From: Selaginella moellendorffii
Lineage: Eukaryota; Streptophyta; Lycopodiopsida; Selaginellales; Selaginellaceae
Assembly (NCBI RefSeq): GCF_000143415.4
Contig: NW_003314354.1
Location: forward strand, 348,575 to 412,574
Reading direction: 5' to 3'
DNA: 64,000 bases
Part shown: one piece after another, positions 33,116 through 43,687 of the stretch
Layout of the letters: every line of letters begins with the position of its first letter
Numbering within the stretch: position 1 is the first letter of the stretch
Position numbers and translations under genes: made by a program
Notes under the pieces: generated by a model
What the model was told of the DNA's origin: nothing
Databases searched by the model: none
What the model saw: the letters and a program-made list of their open reading frames with translations, nothing else

Positions 33116-35512
33116 ATGCGGGTGGCCTGGAAGCGTCCCCTGAGGAATGGCGGCCTCCCTAGGTTCTTCAGCTCCTCTTCTTCTGGTGCGTTAATTGTGT
33201 AGATTCATTTGTTAGCTCAGCTGATATTGATTGGATCCAGGGCCACGCGCGCGCTACGAGGAGATGGTCGCGCTGGGGATTCTCAAGCACGACGAACAGC
33301 AGCACAGGGTTGCGTCGATGCTGGAGTTGCTGCTGGAGAATTTGAAGATCCACCAGAAGAACATGGAGCTCTACAATGTAAGTTATGTGATGTTTAAGGC
33401 TTTTTTTCTTCTCTCTTTTCGTCTCTAAATATCAGCAGACTTTTAGATTGAGCTCCAGAGCTGGAAGAGAACGAGACATGAATTACGGGAGCAAATGCTG
33501 GAGGAGGAAGCCGAGGCAGAAGAAGCCAGGAAAAATGTGCAAGCGAAAAGAAACTGGAGAGAATCCATATCTAAGATGTTCACGAGGTATGGAAAAACAA
33601 GTTGTTTTGTTTCGTTCTGATGAAAAATTTCATTTCAGGCAAGGAACATTACGGCAAGTTGAACCGGGAGCTGGAAAGATGGTGGCTCGAATAAAACGAG
33701 AGAAAAATCTCGACAACTTAATAGGATGTCGCCCTCTTCCTCCAGAATCTCCCAAAGGAATTTATCTTCACGGAAATGTTGGCTGTGGTAAGCTATTTCG
33801 CTACAATGTTTTTTGTTTTTTAAAAGTCAAGCGTTTGCTTGCAGGAAAAACGTTACTTATGGATTTGCTATTCAATTCCTCAGAAGGTGTTGTGAAGTAC
33901 CGTCGAAGAATGCATTTTCATGCTGTTAGTAGATACTCTCGCTACTTAATACGCTGCTCACTTTCTTGTTTTCTTTCTCAGGCAATGCTGGAAGTTCACG
34001 ATCGCATGCAGAAGATATGGAAAGAATGGCGTTCATCAGAAAAACCGGGTGACGAAGAGGAGGAAGGAGAATTGGAACCGCGAACCGATTCTGTCAGTCC
34101 AATCTTTGATGCTATTGCTGACGAACTCTTAAAAAATGCCAACGATGAAGATGAGTTTGAAGGCGCAAGCTTGTTATGTTTCGACGAGGTCCAGGTATTA
34201 CTTTGGTTTCAGCACCGCTTGTTCTGATTTACTTTCACAGGTAGTTGATCCGTTTACCGCGGTGGCACTAGCCGGAATTTTTGGTAGGCTTCTTAACAGA
34301 GGTCTTGTTCTTGTTGCTACAAGCAATCGTCCTTTCACTGATTTGAACAAGGTCCACAATTCATTACAGTTTTACGGTGTCCGACTTACAACTCTTATTT
34401 CTCTCTTGCCAGGACGGGCTTCAGAAGGAGGTGTTTCTGAAGTTTCTGGAACGCTTGGAAAAACATGTGTGTCCCGTTTCTGTTGACAACAAAGTGGACT
34501 ACAGACGAGTGATAGCAGACTCGTATAACAAGGTGCGTTTCTCTTGGAGTCTTTTATATCACTTACAGATTTCTTTCCAGGACGAGCAAAAGCACTACTT
34601 TTGGCCTTTAAACAGTCAAACTGATGAAAAGTTGAGACTGGAATGGAAGAATGCGATCAGTTCTTTAGAAAAAAACGGCCTGACCGTTTCATCAAGTCGT
34701 GTGCCGGTTATGTTTGGCAGGTACTTACCATCTTTTGTGTCCAAAGATTTGGTAAAATTCCTTTCGTGATTGCTGCAGAGCTCTCGAAATCCCAGAGTCC
34801 TGCGACGGCGTTGCAAAGTTCACTTTCGAGCAACTTTGTGATTACCCTGTAAGTTTCTGTTTCCAAAACTCTTTACGCTTCTGAGAAAACGCACAGCTTG
34901 GAGCAGCGGATTACATGGCTCTCGCCCAAAGATATCACTCTGTTTTCATCACTGGTATCCCTGTCATGAGCATGAAGATTCGAGACAAGGTAAATACAGC
35001 CTCTGTTACGATTTATAACTGACTGTTTCACTAGGCTAGAAGATTCATCACCCTGGTGGATGAACTATATAATCATCAGTGTCAACTCATTTGCACAGCA
35101 GCAGCTCCTCCAGACGAACTTTTCCTTGGAACAGATGAGGGCCCCTTGATAGATCTAGAAGGGTGAGTGCTATCTTCACCAATTCTCTGGTCACAGCTTT
35201 TTATGTTTCCATCCAGGCTACAGTTTGAGACCGAAGCTGAAGGAACGAGGCTCCGAAGAAATGTCCTTGTATCGGGGAACGTCGCCCCAGTCACAGATCA
35301 CAGCAAAGTGCAGCTACTCCTGTCTGGCTACGAGGAAATGTTTGCATTTCGTCGTGCGGTATGTCTTTCCTTATCCTTTACCTCCCAACTTCTGGCTTGA
35401 TCACACCGATCTTTGATATTTGCAGGCCTCGAGGCTTATAGAAATGCAAACCCCTGCCTACACTGTCAAACGCTCGTTAATGGGCCTTTCTCAAACTTCG
35501 AAAGGTACATAA
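33116..35512 (+). CDS. AFG1/LACE1-like mitochondrial AAA-type ATPase, 559 aa
   Basis: Fourteen exons: 33116-33185, 33241-33377, 33447-33586, 33639-33787, 33845-33924, 33982-34194, 34241-34351, 34413-34532, 34581-34720, 34779-34848, 34897-34989, 35035-35162, 35217-35358, 35426-35512 (1680 nt, in frame). The N-terminus is basic and Ser-rich, like a mitochondrial presequence. Walker A is GNVGCGKT, split by an intron, and Walker B is LLCFDE. VATSNRPFTDL (sensor 1 region) and RRFITLVDELY follow. AFG1-family ATPases act in mitochondrial protein quality control. Pieces of this gene occur in both duplicated segments at 655-1140 and 20850-21235. Its ATG lies 272 bp from the divergent CDPK ATG. Confidence 0.96.
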
Positions 35513-35665
35513 TAAAGGTTAAGGCTCTTAAGCTAATCAGTTGCCTTTCGTTAAAACCTGAGGTCGAGAGTTCAAGCCTCTCTCACGCAAAGTTTTGGCG
35601 TTGGGTTTTAAATTTTACATTTTGGCGCCAAACACATTTTAGGGTTCTTGTGAAGGGCTTTGGCG

Positions 35666-36868
35666 ATGGAGAATGTGGGGGAGTGCCCGGATCTGGTATG
35701 CGCGATACTTCGCAGGCTGGATCGGCGCCGCGATCTCGCCCGCTGCAGTAGGGTGTCCAGGCTGTGGCGCCGATGCTGCGCCGACGCAAGGGGCTCGGTA
35801 GCGCTCGCCGCGACTCACTTGGTCGGGACAGACAGGGATTTCGATCTCTGGACGCTCGACACCGCCACAGGCAAGCTATGCTTCTCTTCATTCGACACCT
35901 ACTCGGGACGGATCCTTGACTCCGGAATGGATGGATCCAGGATCCTGTGCGCTTGCGAGGGCCTCGTCGTTGTTCTCTTCGACGTGTGGTCGCTCGCAAT
36001 TGGCGAGCCGATCTCGGGCAAATGGCGACGTCTTTGGAATGCGGAATTTCCTCGCGGTGTCGTCGCCGGTGCCTTGTTCCCGGATCCCGATCGCACAGGA
36101 GGGGAGATTGCCCTCGCCATCCTGCAGTACAACGGGAGGGTCGATCGATACAAGTTCGAGGAGGGGCGCTGGGAGCAGCAAAATGCCCCCTTCTGGGGTT
36201 GGTACGCAGATTCCTCGACGTGTTCGCAGCTCTTCTATCAACAGGGTGGCTTGTTCTGCGTCTTCCAGAAATGCCGTGGGCCGTTCCGCCGTTGGCCGCC
36301 ACGCCCTCTCCCGCTCCAGAATGGGATCTTTCGCTACAACTTGGGCGAGAGGAAGTGGTCGCAGCTCCGATTTGGCAGCGATCAGGAGGAAGGAGATCTC
36401 CGCTGGCCCGATGAGCTGCGCTTCTTCCATTGGAATGGCAGGCTCATGCTTTGCTTGTCACACTCTCAGCAAGCCCGCGTTAAGTTTTGCGAGTGTGTCA
36501 CGGATGGTAGCACCGATGGTGATGGTGGTGGTATTCACGGCAGGCTGGTGGAAGTGCCATCCTTTCTGGGGGCCGGGGTCGATGAGTTCTACCGTGAGTT
36601 TGTGGGGAACGAGAACGAGCTGTTTGTGTTCCGGGGCGACCACGCAGTGAGGCTTTCAGGGAAGGACACGTCCAAGACCAGTTTCAAGGTTCCTCGAGCG
36701 ATGATGTCGAGCGTTTCCTGTTACACACCCGATGAAGGAGAAGCAATCGGACGAGTTGCCACGAGAGAAAAGTCGTCAGACACCGCGGGTACGAGCGCCA
36801 CATCTCAAGCCAAGCCAAAGGAGGTTCCAGCTCGGCCTTGGATTGTTGTTGCTCCAGAAAAGAAATAG
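35666..36868 (+). CDS. F-box protein, intronless, 400 aa
   Basis: The N-terminal 45 residues (CPDLVCAILRRLDRRRDLARC, then VSRLWRRCC) match the F-box, which binds SKP1 in SCF ubiquitin ligases. The rest lacks clear kelch or LRR repeats but has periodic aromatic segments (FDLWTLD, GIFRYNLGERKWSQL) typical of divergent plant F-box C-termini. The first ATG in the frame is 35666 (MENVGEC). The gene starts 153 bp after the ATPase stop, and its 5' flank has a TTAGGGTT telo-box-like motif at about 35640. Confidence 0.9.
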   Translation: MENVGECPDLVCAILRRLDRRRDLARCSRVSRLWRRCCADARGSVALAATHLVGTDRDFDLWTLDTATGKLCFSSFDTYSGRILDSGMDGSRILCACEGLVVVLFDVWSLAIGEPISGKWRRLWNAEFPRGVVAGALFPDPDRTGGEIALAILQYNGRVDRYKFEEGRWEQQNAPFWGWYADSSTCSQLFYQQGGLFCVFQKCRGPFRRWPPRPLPLQNGIFRYNLGERKWSQLRFGSDQEEGDLRWPDELRFFHWNGRLMLCLSHSQQARVKFCECVTDGSTDGDGGGIHGRLVEVPSFLGAGVDEFYREFVGNENELFVFRGDHAVRLSGKDTSKTSFKVPRAMMSSVSCYTPDEGEAIGRVATREKSSDTAGTSATSQAKPKEVPARPWIVVAPEKK

Positions 36869-36989
36869 TTGCTCTTGACATTCTCTCAACCCAAGCGGAA
36901 GAAGGTCCCAGCACGACCCTGACTTGAAATAATGTTCTTGTTCTTGTTAATAATGTTCTTGCTCTTGTTGTTATTTTTGTGCAATATAA

Positions 36990-37375
36990 GCTACGTCAAG
37001 CCTCATATTCCTTCCTCGTTTTGTAGGATAGTACGTGAGCTTGCTGGATTGGCTCAAGTAGCGAGTAAACACTTTCCTTCCTTTGTCTGGTAAACATCTC
37101 CTGCTCGAAAGCCAGGCCACAGAGCTTCCGAAACCATTGGACGGTATTCAGAGACCTCCTCAAGATGCAAGACATCAGATAGATAATTCCACACAAAAAC
37201 ACACACGCACCTAGAGTATGAAACAGCGAGCTTGGCGTAGAAATCAGAGTCTTCTCTGCCAAGTTGAGGAGCTCCTGGAACTCCATGAAATACGTCAACA
37301 AAGGTGCCAGAGGCGGGGTGCACAAGTTGGAAACTTGTGGATGGTCTCGCTGCTACATCATTCTGGAAATCGCAT
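36990..37375 (-). pseudogene. Partial gene remnant (two exons), unrecognised
   Basis: On the minus strand, after a TTTCCAG acceptor near 37370, a frame reads QLVHPASGTFVDVFHGVPG and EDSDFYAKLAVSYSR. A GTGCGT donor and CTTGAG acceptor join it to SLNTVQWFRKLCGLAFEQEM and HVLSYKTRKEYEA before a stop near 37000. The splice-consistent frame suggests a real exon pair, but no upstream exon with a start is found before the next gene. Truncated copy or very short gene. Confidence 0.4.
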
Positions 37376-37435
37376 TATGAAAGCTGGTGGGAGGACAAAT
37401 TGTAAGTGAGATTTTAGGGTTAGAGAAGGTAAGCA

Positions 37436-38659
37436 ATGAGCATGCTTCTTGGGTATGATATACTGGTACGCATCTTGCTGTCGCTCGGCTGGGAATCACT
37501 ATTGCAAGCCCGCCGCGTCTGCAAGGAGTGGAGAGCCATCATCAAATCCGCGGAGTTTAAGGCGCTTTGGCGGCCGCGTTCGAGCGACGAAGACCGTGTC
37601 CTCCTGACGGCTTACACCTCCCACTGGCAGCGTCACCCTCGACCACTCCACGTCTGCGCCTGGAGCCCCAAGTCGCGCGTCGTCTCTCCGCTCCCGGGGT
37701 GGATGAAGCTCCCGCTCCCGCCCGGCTCCTTCTTCGACATCGTCGCCTCCTCCGCAGGCCTGGTGCTCATCCGCCAGCCGTCTTGGTCCGACCGTGAGAC
37801 GCCCGGGGTGGAGTTCACGGTGGGCAATCCGGCAACCAACGAGTGGGTCAGCATCCCACGCCTGGATCCGCAGCAAGCCGGTCGGATCTACGGCATGAGT
37901 GCCGACCCGGCGACTGGGGAGTTCAAGCTGCTGGACAACCATAACTGGCGTGTCTACGAATCAAGTTCACGGGCCTGGGGCCCGACCCTGAGGATGCCTG
38001 CCATCTCCGAGACTGGCGAACTCAACGATAACACAGATACGCTGGGGTGTCTCCCTTTCGTGTGGGAGCACAAGGGAGTGCGCTACCGGGCGTGCGCAAT
38101 CGCTGATACCTACGGCAAAGTCACGTACAAGGTGTGGGTGTGGACCGGCCAGTATCGAGATGTTGCGAGCGATGTCTTGGACCTCTACTTCGACTCCATG
38201 GATGGCGCTGGTCAGTGGCTAGGGATTGCGAGCATGGACTTGGACAAGACGGGTGTCTACACTGACTGGTCCATGGCGCTCGAGTGCCAGGCCGAGGGCA
38301 ATCTCGTGTGCCTGGCCGGCCAGTGCCGCCATTGCTACGACGACGGTGAGAAGTGGGCTGACGAAGGTGGCGAGCCTCTGCCACCCGTGGTCTACGACTT
38401 GGATCGCGACGAGTGGATGTACGTCCGTGCCAAGAGCGACGAGGGTGTGCAGTACCGGCGGGCGGTGGTTTACCGCCCCTCGCTTGTGAAGCCCTCTGGC
38501 GTGGAAGGAGCTGTGGCGCTTGATCCCGAGGGTGGCGAGGGGCACAAGCGCAAGAGGGAGCAGCAGCCGCTAGACACGGTTGCCAGGATCCGGCAACACA
38601 GGATGAGAGCATTCGGAATAGAGGCTGAGGTGTACGAGGACATCTTTTTCATGACGTGA
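37436..38659 (+). CDS. F-box protein, intronless, 407 aa
   Basis: Starts MSMLLGYDILVRILLSLGW, followed by ARRVCKEWRAII, a clear F-box in the first 45 residues. Downstream segments (GNPATNEWVSIPRLDP, YESSSRAWGP, YDLDRDEWMYVRAKSD) look like F-box-associated/kelch-type beta-propeller blades. It is a likely substrate receptor of an SCF E3 ligase. A Lys/Arg patch (GHKRKREQQP) precedes the C-terminus. A TTTTAGGGTTAGAG telo-box lies 25 bp upstream of the ATG. It is not similar enough to its F-box neighbour to call a recent tandem duplicate. Confidence 0.92.
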   Translation: MSMLLGYDILVRILLSLGWESLLQARRVCKEWRAIIKSAEFKALWRPRSSDEDRVLLTAYTSHWQRHPRPLHVCAWSPKSRVVSPLPGWMKLPLPPGSFFDIVASSAGLVLIRQPSWSDRETPGVEFTVGNPATNEWVSIPRLDPQQAGRIYGMSADPATGEFKLLDNHNWRVYESSSRAWGPTLRMPAISETGELNDNTDTLGCLPFVWEHKGVRYRACAIADTYGKVTYKVWVWTGQYRDVASDVLDLYFDSMDGAGQWLGIASMDLDKTGVYTDWSMALECQAEGNLVCLAGQCRHCYDDGEKWADEGGEPLPPVVYDLDRDEWMYVRAKSDEGVQYRRAVVYRPSLVKPSGVEGAVALDPEGGEGHKRKREQQPLDTVARIRQHRMRAFGIEAEVYEDIFFMT

Positions 38660-39066
38660 ATTCTCTTTAAAAGTTGTAAAATAAAAGTGTAGAAGTCAGA
38701 ACTGCCATCTAAATCGAAGTAGGCGAAACCTCATATTGTTCTACAGAGGGATTGTATGATGTGAGCAATGATCTCTGGATTGACAATTTTTAATCTTCTA
38801 TGCGACTTGCGAGCTCCAGAGTTCTGATGGTCAATTCCTCAGTCGAGTAGACTTGAAAATTTACTCAGGGAAAAAAGTATAAAACCGTAGTTAAAGAAAA
38901 AAAGAAAAAACGATTTTGTCTTAAAGCATCCAACACTTCAAATCTCAGCCGTAAATTCTTACAGTCTTCTCAGATCGCTTAGCAAACCACCATAAAATTC
39001 TAGATCAAAATCCGGGGTTTAAAAGCGAGAGCTGGTTTGCCCTAAATTCTCGTTGCCAAGGAGGGC
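38660..39066. other. Intergenic spacer with no feature
   Basis: A-rich spacer with an AAAGAAAAAAAGAAAAAAC run near 38895. No gene or repeat seen. Confidence 0.7.
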
Positions 39067-41435
39067 ATGGTTCCCATGGCGGCGGGCAAGCGCTCGTATG
39101 GCCATATGCTCATGAACGATCCAGGTACTTATCCCTCCTCCGACACCAGCAAGCGCCACCAGTCCTCGTTCCGGCGATCCGACAGCTCGCGCGGCGCGGC
39201 AATCCCCGCCTCGCAGCAGCAATTGATCCAGCAGCAGCAGGAGGAGCTCTTCCGGATCCTCTGCCCGGCGTCGCGGATCGGCAGCGTGATTGGCAAGGGC
39301 GGCAGCATTATCAAGACGCTGCGGCAGCAGACCGGGGCGAAGATCAAGATCGCGGACGCAATCCCTGGCTCAGATGAGCGAGTGATTATAATTGGGGCCT
39401 TTGATGCCGAAGGGGGCGGGGACGAAGACTATCCCGCTGGTAGCGGTGGTGGCGCCCCCGCGGCTCTTGACAAGGATGATCGAGCAATGGACGAGTACAC
39501 GAATGGGAGGGATGTGGCGTGTCCGGCCCAGCTAGCTCTCTTCAAAGTCCACTCGCGGATCCTCGACGCCGACAAGTATGAGGACGATCTGGACGACTCG
39601 GATAGCGTGGAGGAGGATCTCTCGGAGAAAGTTGTGACGAGAATGCTTGTTCCCGAGAACCAAGTTGGCTGCTTGCTTGGGAAGAAGGGGAGGATCATCG
39701 AGCAGATGCGTGAGGAGACGGGGTCGCAGATCCGGATACTTCCCAGAGAGCAGCTGCCGGTGTGTGCATTGCCGACTGACGAAGTTGTCCAGGTATCTAG
39801 CGTGTTTCTTCGTCTTTCCTTCTTCTTCTTCTCATTCTTTTTCCTTTTCTGGACAGGTTGTAGGGGATCGTCCTTCCGTGAAGAGAGCTCTAAACGCGAT
39901 CTCGACTCGCTTGCTGGACAATCCGCCAAAGGATCGCCCCTCGAGTGCATCCTTCCAGTCCGGCAACTTTGGTGGTGGTTCCAGGAGCTCCGGTTTTCCA
40001 GCTAGCGAGCCTTATATCCCGCAACATACTTCGCTGGCACCTCAAACAAGGCTACGAGCTGAGCCGCGAAGTGATTCTGGTGACAATGGCTATCAGTTGC
40101 TGCGACCGACAGCGCCTGGTTTATCAGAGTTTGGGACCGGCAGACACTTGGTTCCAATGGACGAGGAGCTGGTCTTCAGGATTCTGTGCCCAAGCGAAAA
40201 AATTGGCAACATAATCGGCAAGTTCATACAGACGCTTCAAGAGGAGACGGGGGCGAAGATCAACGTTCCGGATGCGGTTCCTGGCTGCGAAGAGAGAGTC
40301 ATCATCGTATCTGCTGTTGAGGTGATAACAGGTTTAGTTTCTTTTTCTCGTTTGCTGCCACCATGCGATGATGAGGAGCTCTTTCTTTCTGTGCAGTCCC
40401 CGGATGATGACCTCTCGCCCGCTCAAGAGGCTGTTTTTCATATCCAGGACAAGCTCAGGGATGATGGAGGAGAGACGTCCGAGCGTGTTGTCACTAGGCT
40501 GCTGGTTCCATCGAATCACGTAGGCTGCCTTCTGGGAAAAGGTGGCAACATCATAAGTGAGATGCGGAACTCGACTAGAGCCATCATCCGAGTTCTAGAC
40601 AGAGAGCAGCTACCACTTTGTGCTCTAGACAATGACGAGGTCGTCCAGGTATGGTTTTGTTTTTAACTTTCTGCTTTCGTCTGCGACGGGACACGGTCTT
40701 TGGACTTCCAGGTTTTAGGCGAAATACGTGTTGCCCGTGATGCTTTGGTACAAATCACCTCAAGACTGCGAGCGAACCTGTATAGAGAGAAAACTGACCG
40801 CTCTGACGACTATGGATACCAGAGATCCACTTCCCCGTTGTCGAACTTCGGTTTGCAAGCGAGTCAGCCACCCGGCATTCAAGCTCCGAGAAGTCCTCCG
40901 TCATGGTTACTACAACAGGTGCTCATTCCTCCCCCCTCGTTTAAATCTCGACTGACAAGTTTTCTTCCATGTCTAGACCGAAAGAGGAGCCTACAATGGT
41001 TTGCCACGGCTTACAAGCTATGCTGGAATCGAGAGAAGCTATGGCTTGGCAGGAGATCGTTCGGCCTTGCCGACTGGCCTTACCAAGTAAGTCACTCTAT
41101 ACAACGTCAGTATCTTAAATTCGAAACTTCTTTGCAGCCTCAGCGTTGTCACGTCAACCAAGATCGATGTTCTCATCCCTGAAGTCACTTTTTCTGCTGT
41201 TCTTGGACAAAATGGAGACAACTTGACACAGATTTCCAAGGTGAGCTCCTGTTTTCTAGAACGGCAATCAAGAACACAAGTCTCTATGCAGATGTCCGGA
41301 GCTAAAGTCACTCTCGCCGATGGATGCACTGCCACCGGCGATAGATTGATCGAGATATCTGGGACTCCAGATCAAACCAACATCGCCAAAACGGTCGTGG
41401 AAGCATTCGCGGCGTCTGGAAACAAGAGGAGCTAG
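39067..41435 (+). CDS. Five-KH-domain RNA-binding protein (HEN4/RCF3 type), 668 aa
   Basis: Seven exons: 39067-39792, 39857-40321, 40397-40648, 40712-40918, 40977-41086, 41138-41240, 41292-41435 (2007 nt, in frame). KH1 has IGKGGSIIKTL, KH2 LGKKGRIIEQM, KH4 LGKGGNIISEM and KH5 LGQNGDNLTQI. KH3 (residues ~320-350) reads IIGKFIQTL, so its GxxG RNA-gripping loop has lost about three residues. An acidic stretch follows KH1 and a Ser/Pro-rich linker precedes KH5. Plant KH proteins of this class act in nuclear pre-mRNA processing. Start: first ATG, MVPMAAGKRSYG. Confidence 0.95.
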
Positions 41436-41501
41436 CGAGAAAGGAGTTATTTAGGAATAAAAATTGTGTGTGAAAGAAAGATTACATTACTTTGCAAAGA
41501 A

Positions 41502-41534
41502 CCCTAAAAACAGAGCGCAACTCTGTTTTTAGGG
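41502..41534. promoter_or_regulatory. Telo-box palindrome upstream of TRB
   Basis: CCCTAAAAACAGAG and its exact reverse complement CTCTGTTTTTAGGG flank a 5-nt loop (CGCAA). Both arms carry the CCCTAA telomere-like motif. It lies between the KH gene stop and the TRB gene, whose product belongs to a family that binds such motifs. It could equally act as a transcript hairpin/terminator for the KH gene. Confidence 0.7.
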
Positions 41535-42049
41535 CTAGAAGAATTCTAGGAATTTAGGGTGCACTCAAGGAGGAGAGCGAGCGGCAGGCCATCGATTCTA
41601 CCGCTGCATTGCGGAAGCGAGCTCGAAACAGGTGATCGCCTTGCGAAAACCCGCCTCCTCGAGGACAGTTTCTCAGGATCGCCGCTCCATTTGTCCACTG
41701 ACACAGGCGAGTTTGTTTCCCCGTGCTGGAATCGCAGCGATCGAGGCCAGCAGCGGGTCAGGGGCGAGCGTGGCGTCACTGCGCGCTCGAATCAGGCGAG
41801 CGCGGCGAGATTTCTCGGGTGGATTGGGCTACAGGGACGACATTTTCGTTTTAAAGGTAAGGGGGAAATTTTCTTCTTTTTTCTCCCTTTGGTTTTTGGT
41901 TTGAGGACGATGATGATGTCACGTGATTAGGGTTTGTTGTTTGGTGCAAGAAAAGAGAGCGAGGCGGGGAGATGGTGGAGTGAGAGGGGAGGAGGCGCCG
42001 CGCGAAGCGAGTGGAGAATCACAGGAAGAAAAGAGAGATGAAGATGCGT

Positions 42050-43323
42050 ATGGGGGCGCCGAAGCAGAAATGGACAGCAGAGGAGGAGTGCGCGCTGCGC
42101 GCTGGCGTCGAGAAATATGGCCCAGGGAAGTGGAGGGCGATCCAGAGGGATCCAAAGTTTGGACCAGCGCTTGTCGCTCGCTCAAATGTGGATCTTAAGG
42201 TGCGTGGAATCGTTTCTCTGCTTGCTTTGCTTTCTTTCTTTTGCTTGGTTGTTTCTTTCTCTCATCAAAGTTGGTTTTTTTTTTTTTTGCTTTTCCTTGG
42301 CGTTCTGACAGTTCTTTGCTGCAGGACAAATGGCGAAACTTGAGCGTTAGTTCCGGCCAGCCGCGGATTCCCAGGTCGAAGGTGCGTCGTGTGTCGAAAT
42401 CCTCGGAGCGTACTGGCTCCGGGAAGAACCTCAGTGGCAGCAGTGATTCCGAAGAGGGAGAGGGAGAGGAATATGAAGATGAGGACGAGGATGGGAACGA
42501 AACGCCTCCAGTTTACAATCAAAGGAAGCAACTTGGCTCCAGGTATGCGGGAAAGGCTCCTTTTTCTTCTTTCATCTGTATCTGGCTGTGTGTTGCAGGT
42601 ACGATGAGCTCGTGTCTGAAGCCATACTCACACTCAAAGAACCTAATGGTTCAGACATCTCGGCAATCGCAAACTACATCGAGGTGAGGAGTTTTCTTTT
42701 GCTCTCGCTCTTGCCTCACTGTGTTTCCTTTTCGCTTCTCAGGAGCATCAGAGAGTACCATCTAGATTTCGGAAGTTACTCACCTTGAAGTTGAAAGCTT
42801 TGACGGCTCAAGGAAAGTTGGTAAAGGTACGAAACTATATCTCAATTTTACTGTTCAGTCTAAAGATCAGCGTGATAGCCAGGTAGGTAAATCATTCAAG
42901 GTGCGAGACTACTTGTTTTTCGGCAAGACAGCCAAGGGCACACGGTTACGACGGCAAGATCTGGACGAGACGTCGCCAAAATTCCTGAGAACCGCAACCG
43001 CGTTCGACTTGAGTAATGCCAGGTCGAAGATGAAGACGGCGGAGGAGGCTGCGAGGCTGGCCGCTCAAGCCGTCGCAGACGCCGAGGCCGCCGCCGCCGC
43101 AGCCGAACAAGCAGCTAGAGAAGCCGAGGCCGCCGAGGCCGTGGCCGAGGCTGCCGCCGAAGAAGCCGTAGCTCTGGCTGCAAGGTCCGGGAAAGGTATG
43201 TCTCTGTTTACTTCCATCCTTTCGAGTTTTTGTAAGTTTTTTGTTTTGTTGGTGTGCTTTGCAGATCTAATAGCAGCAGCTCCTGTGCCTAGCGAAGCAC
43301 TCCCCGTAGTTGCTGCCATCTAA
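42050..43323 (+). CDS. TRB/SMH telomere-repeat-binding factor, 302 aa
   Basis: Six exons: 42050-42199, 42325-42542, 42599-42683, 42743-42826, 42883-43195, 43265-43323 (909 nt, in frame). It begins [16 protein letters not shown] with GKWRAIQ, the N-terminal single-Myb/SANT domain of TRB proteins, then an acidic linker ([14 protein letters not shown]). A histone H1/H5 globular domain ([20 protein letters not shown], then VPSRFRKLL) and a C-terminal Ala/Glu coiled coil follow. TRBs bind telomeric repeats and promoter telo-boxes and recruit PRC2. The upstream in-frame ATGs at 42011 and 42041 are less likely starts because family members begin MGAPK. Confidence 0.96.
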
Positions 43324-43687
43324 CTCTCCCTCGCCTGGGCGGTCGCATTTTTGGGAAAAGCTGGTTTAACTTTGGTGTCCGTGTGGGTCGCTACGACGAC
43401 CCTTTGTCAACTCACAAGTAAAGCAAAGGCAAGTAAGCAGTGCATCCAAAAACATCATCTCATTCACCATTGCTACCACTTCATCACTCATCACACCATC
43501 TGTAATTTATGAGAGGGACAGAAAGGGAGAGATAGAGCACGATAGAGACAGGGAAAGAAAAGTTTGTATGTTAAAACCACAGGAAGGCTTTGTAATTCCA
43601 ATAGATTCATTCACAGCGAGAGCTTTCTCGCTTCCAAACGCGCGCAAAGTTCTTTTTCTCTCGTGATCTAGCGAAAGTTCGCGTGAT

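Noticed and set aside
35555-35582. tRNA-like box B (GAGAGTTCAAGCCTCTC) after the AFG1-like gene
   Set aside because: A single T-arm-like hairpin without other tRNA parts. Noted as coincidence or an old SINE scrap.
41559-41930. 123-codon frame upstream of TRB
   Set aside because: No motif, lies in the presumed TRB leader/promoter, and is interrupted by poly-Phe from a pyrimidine tract.
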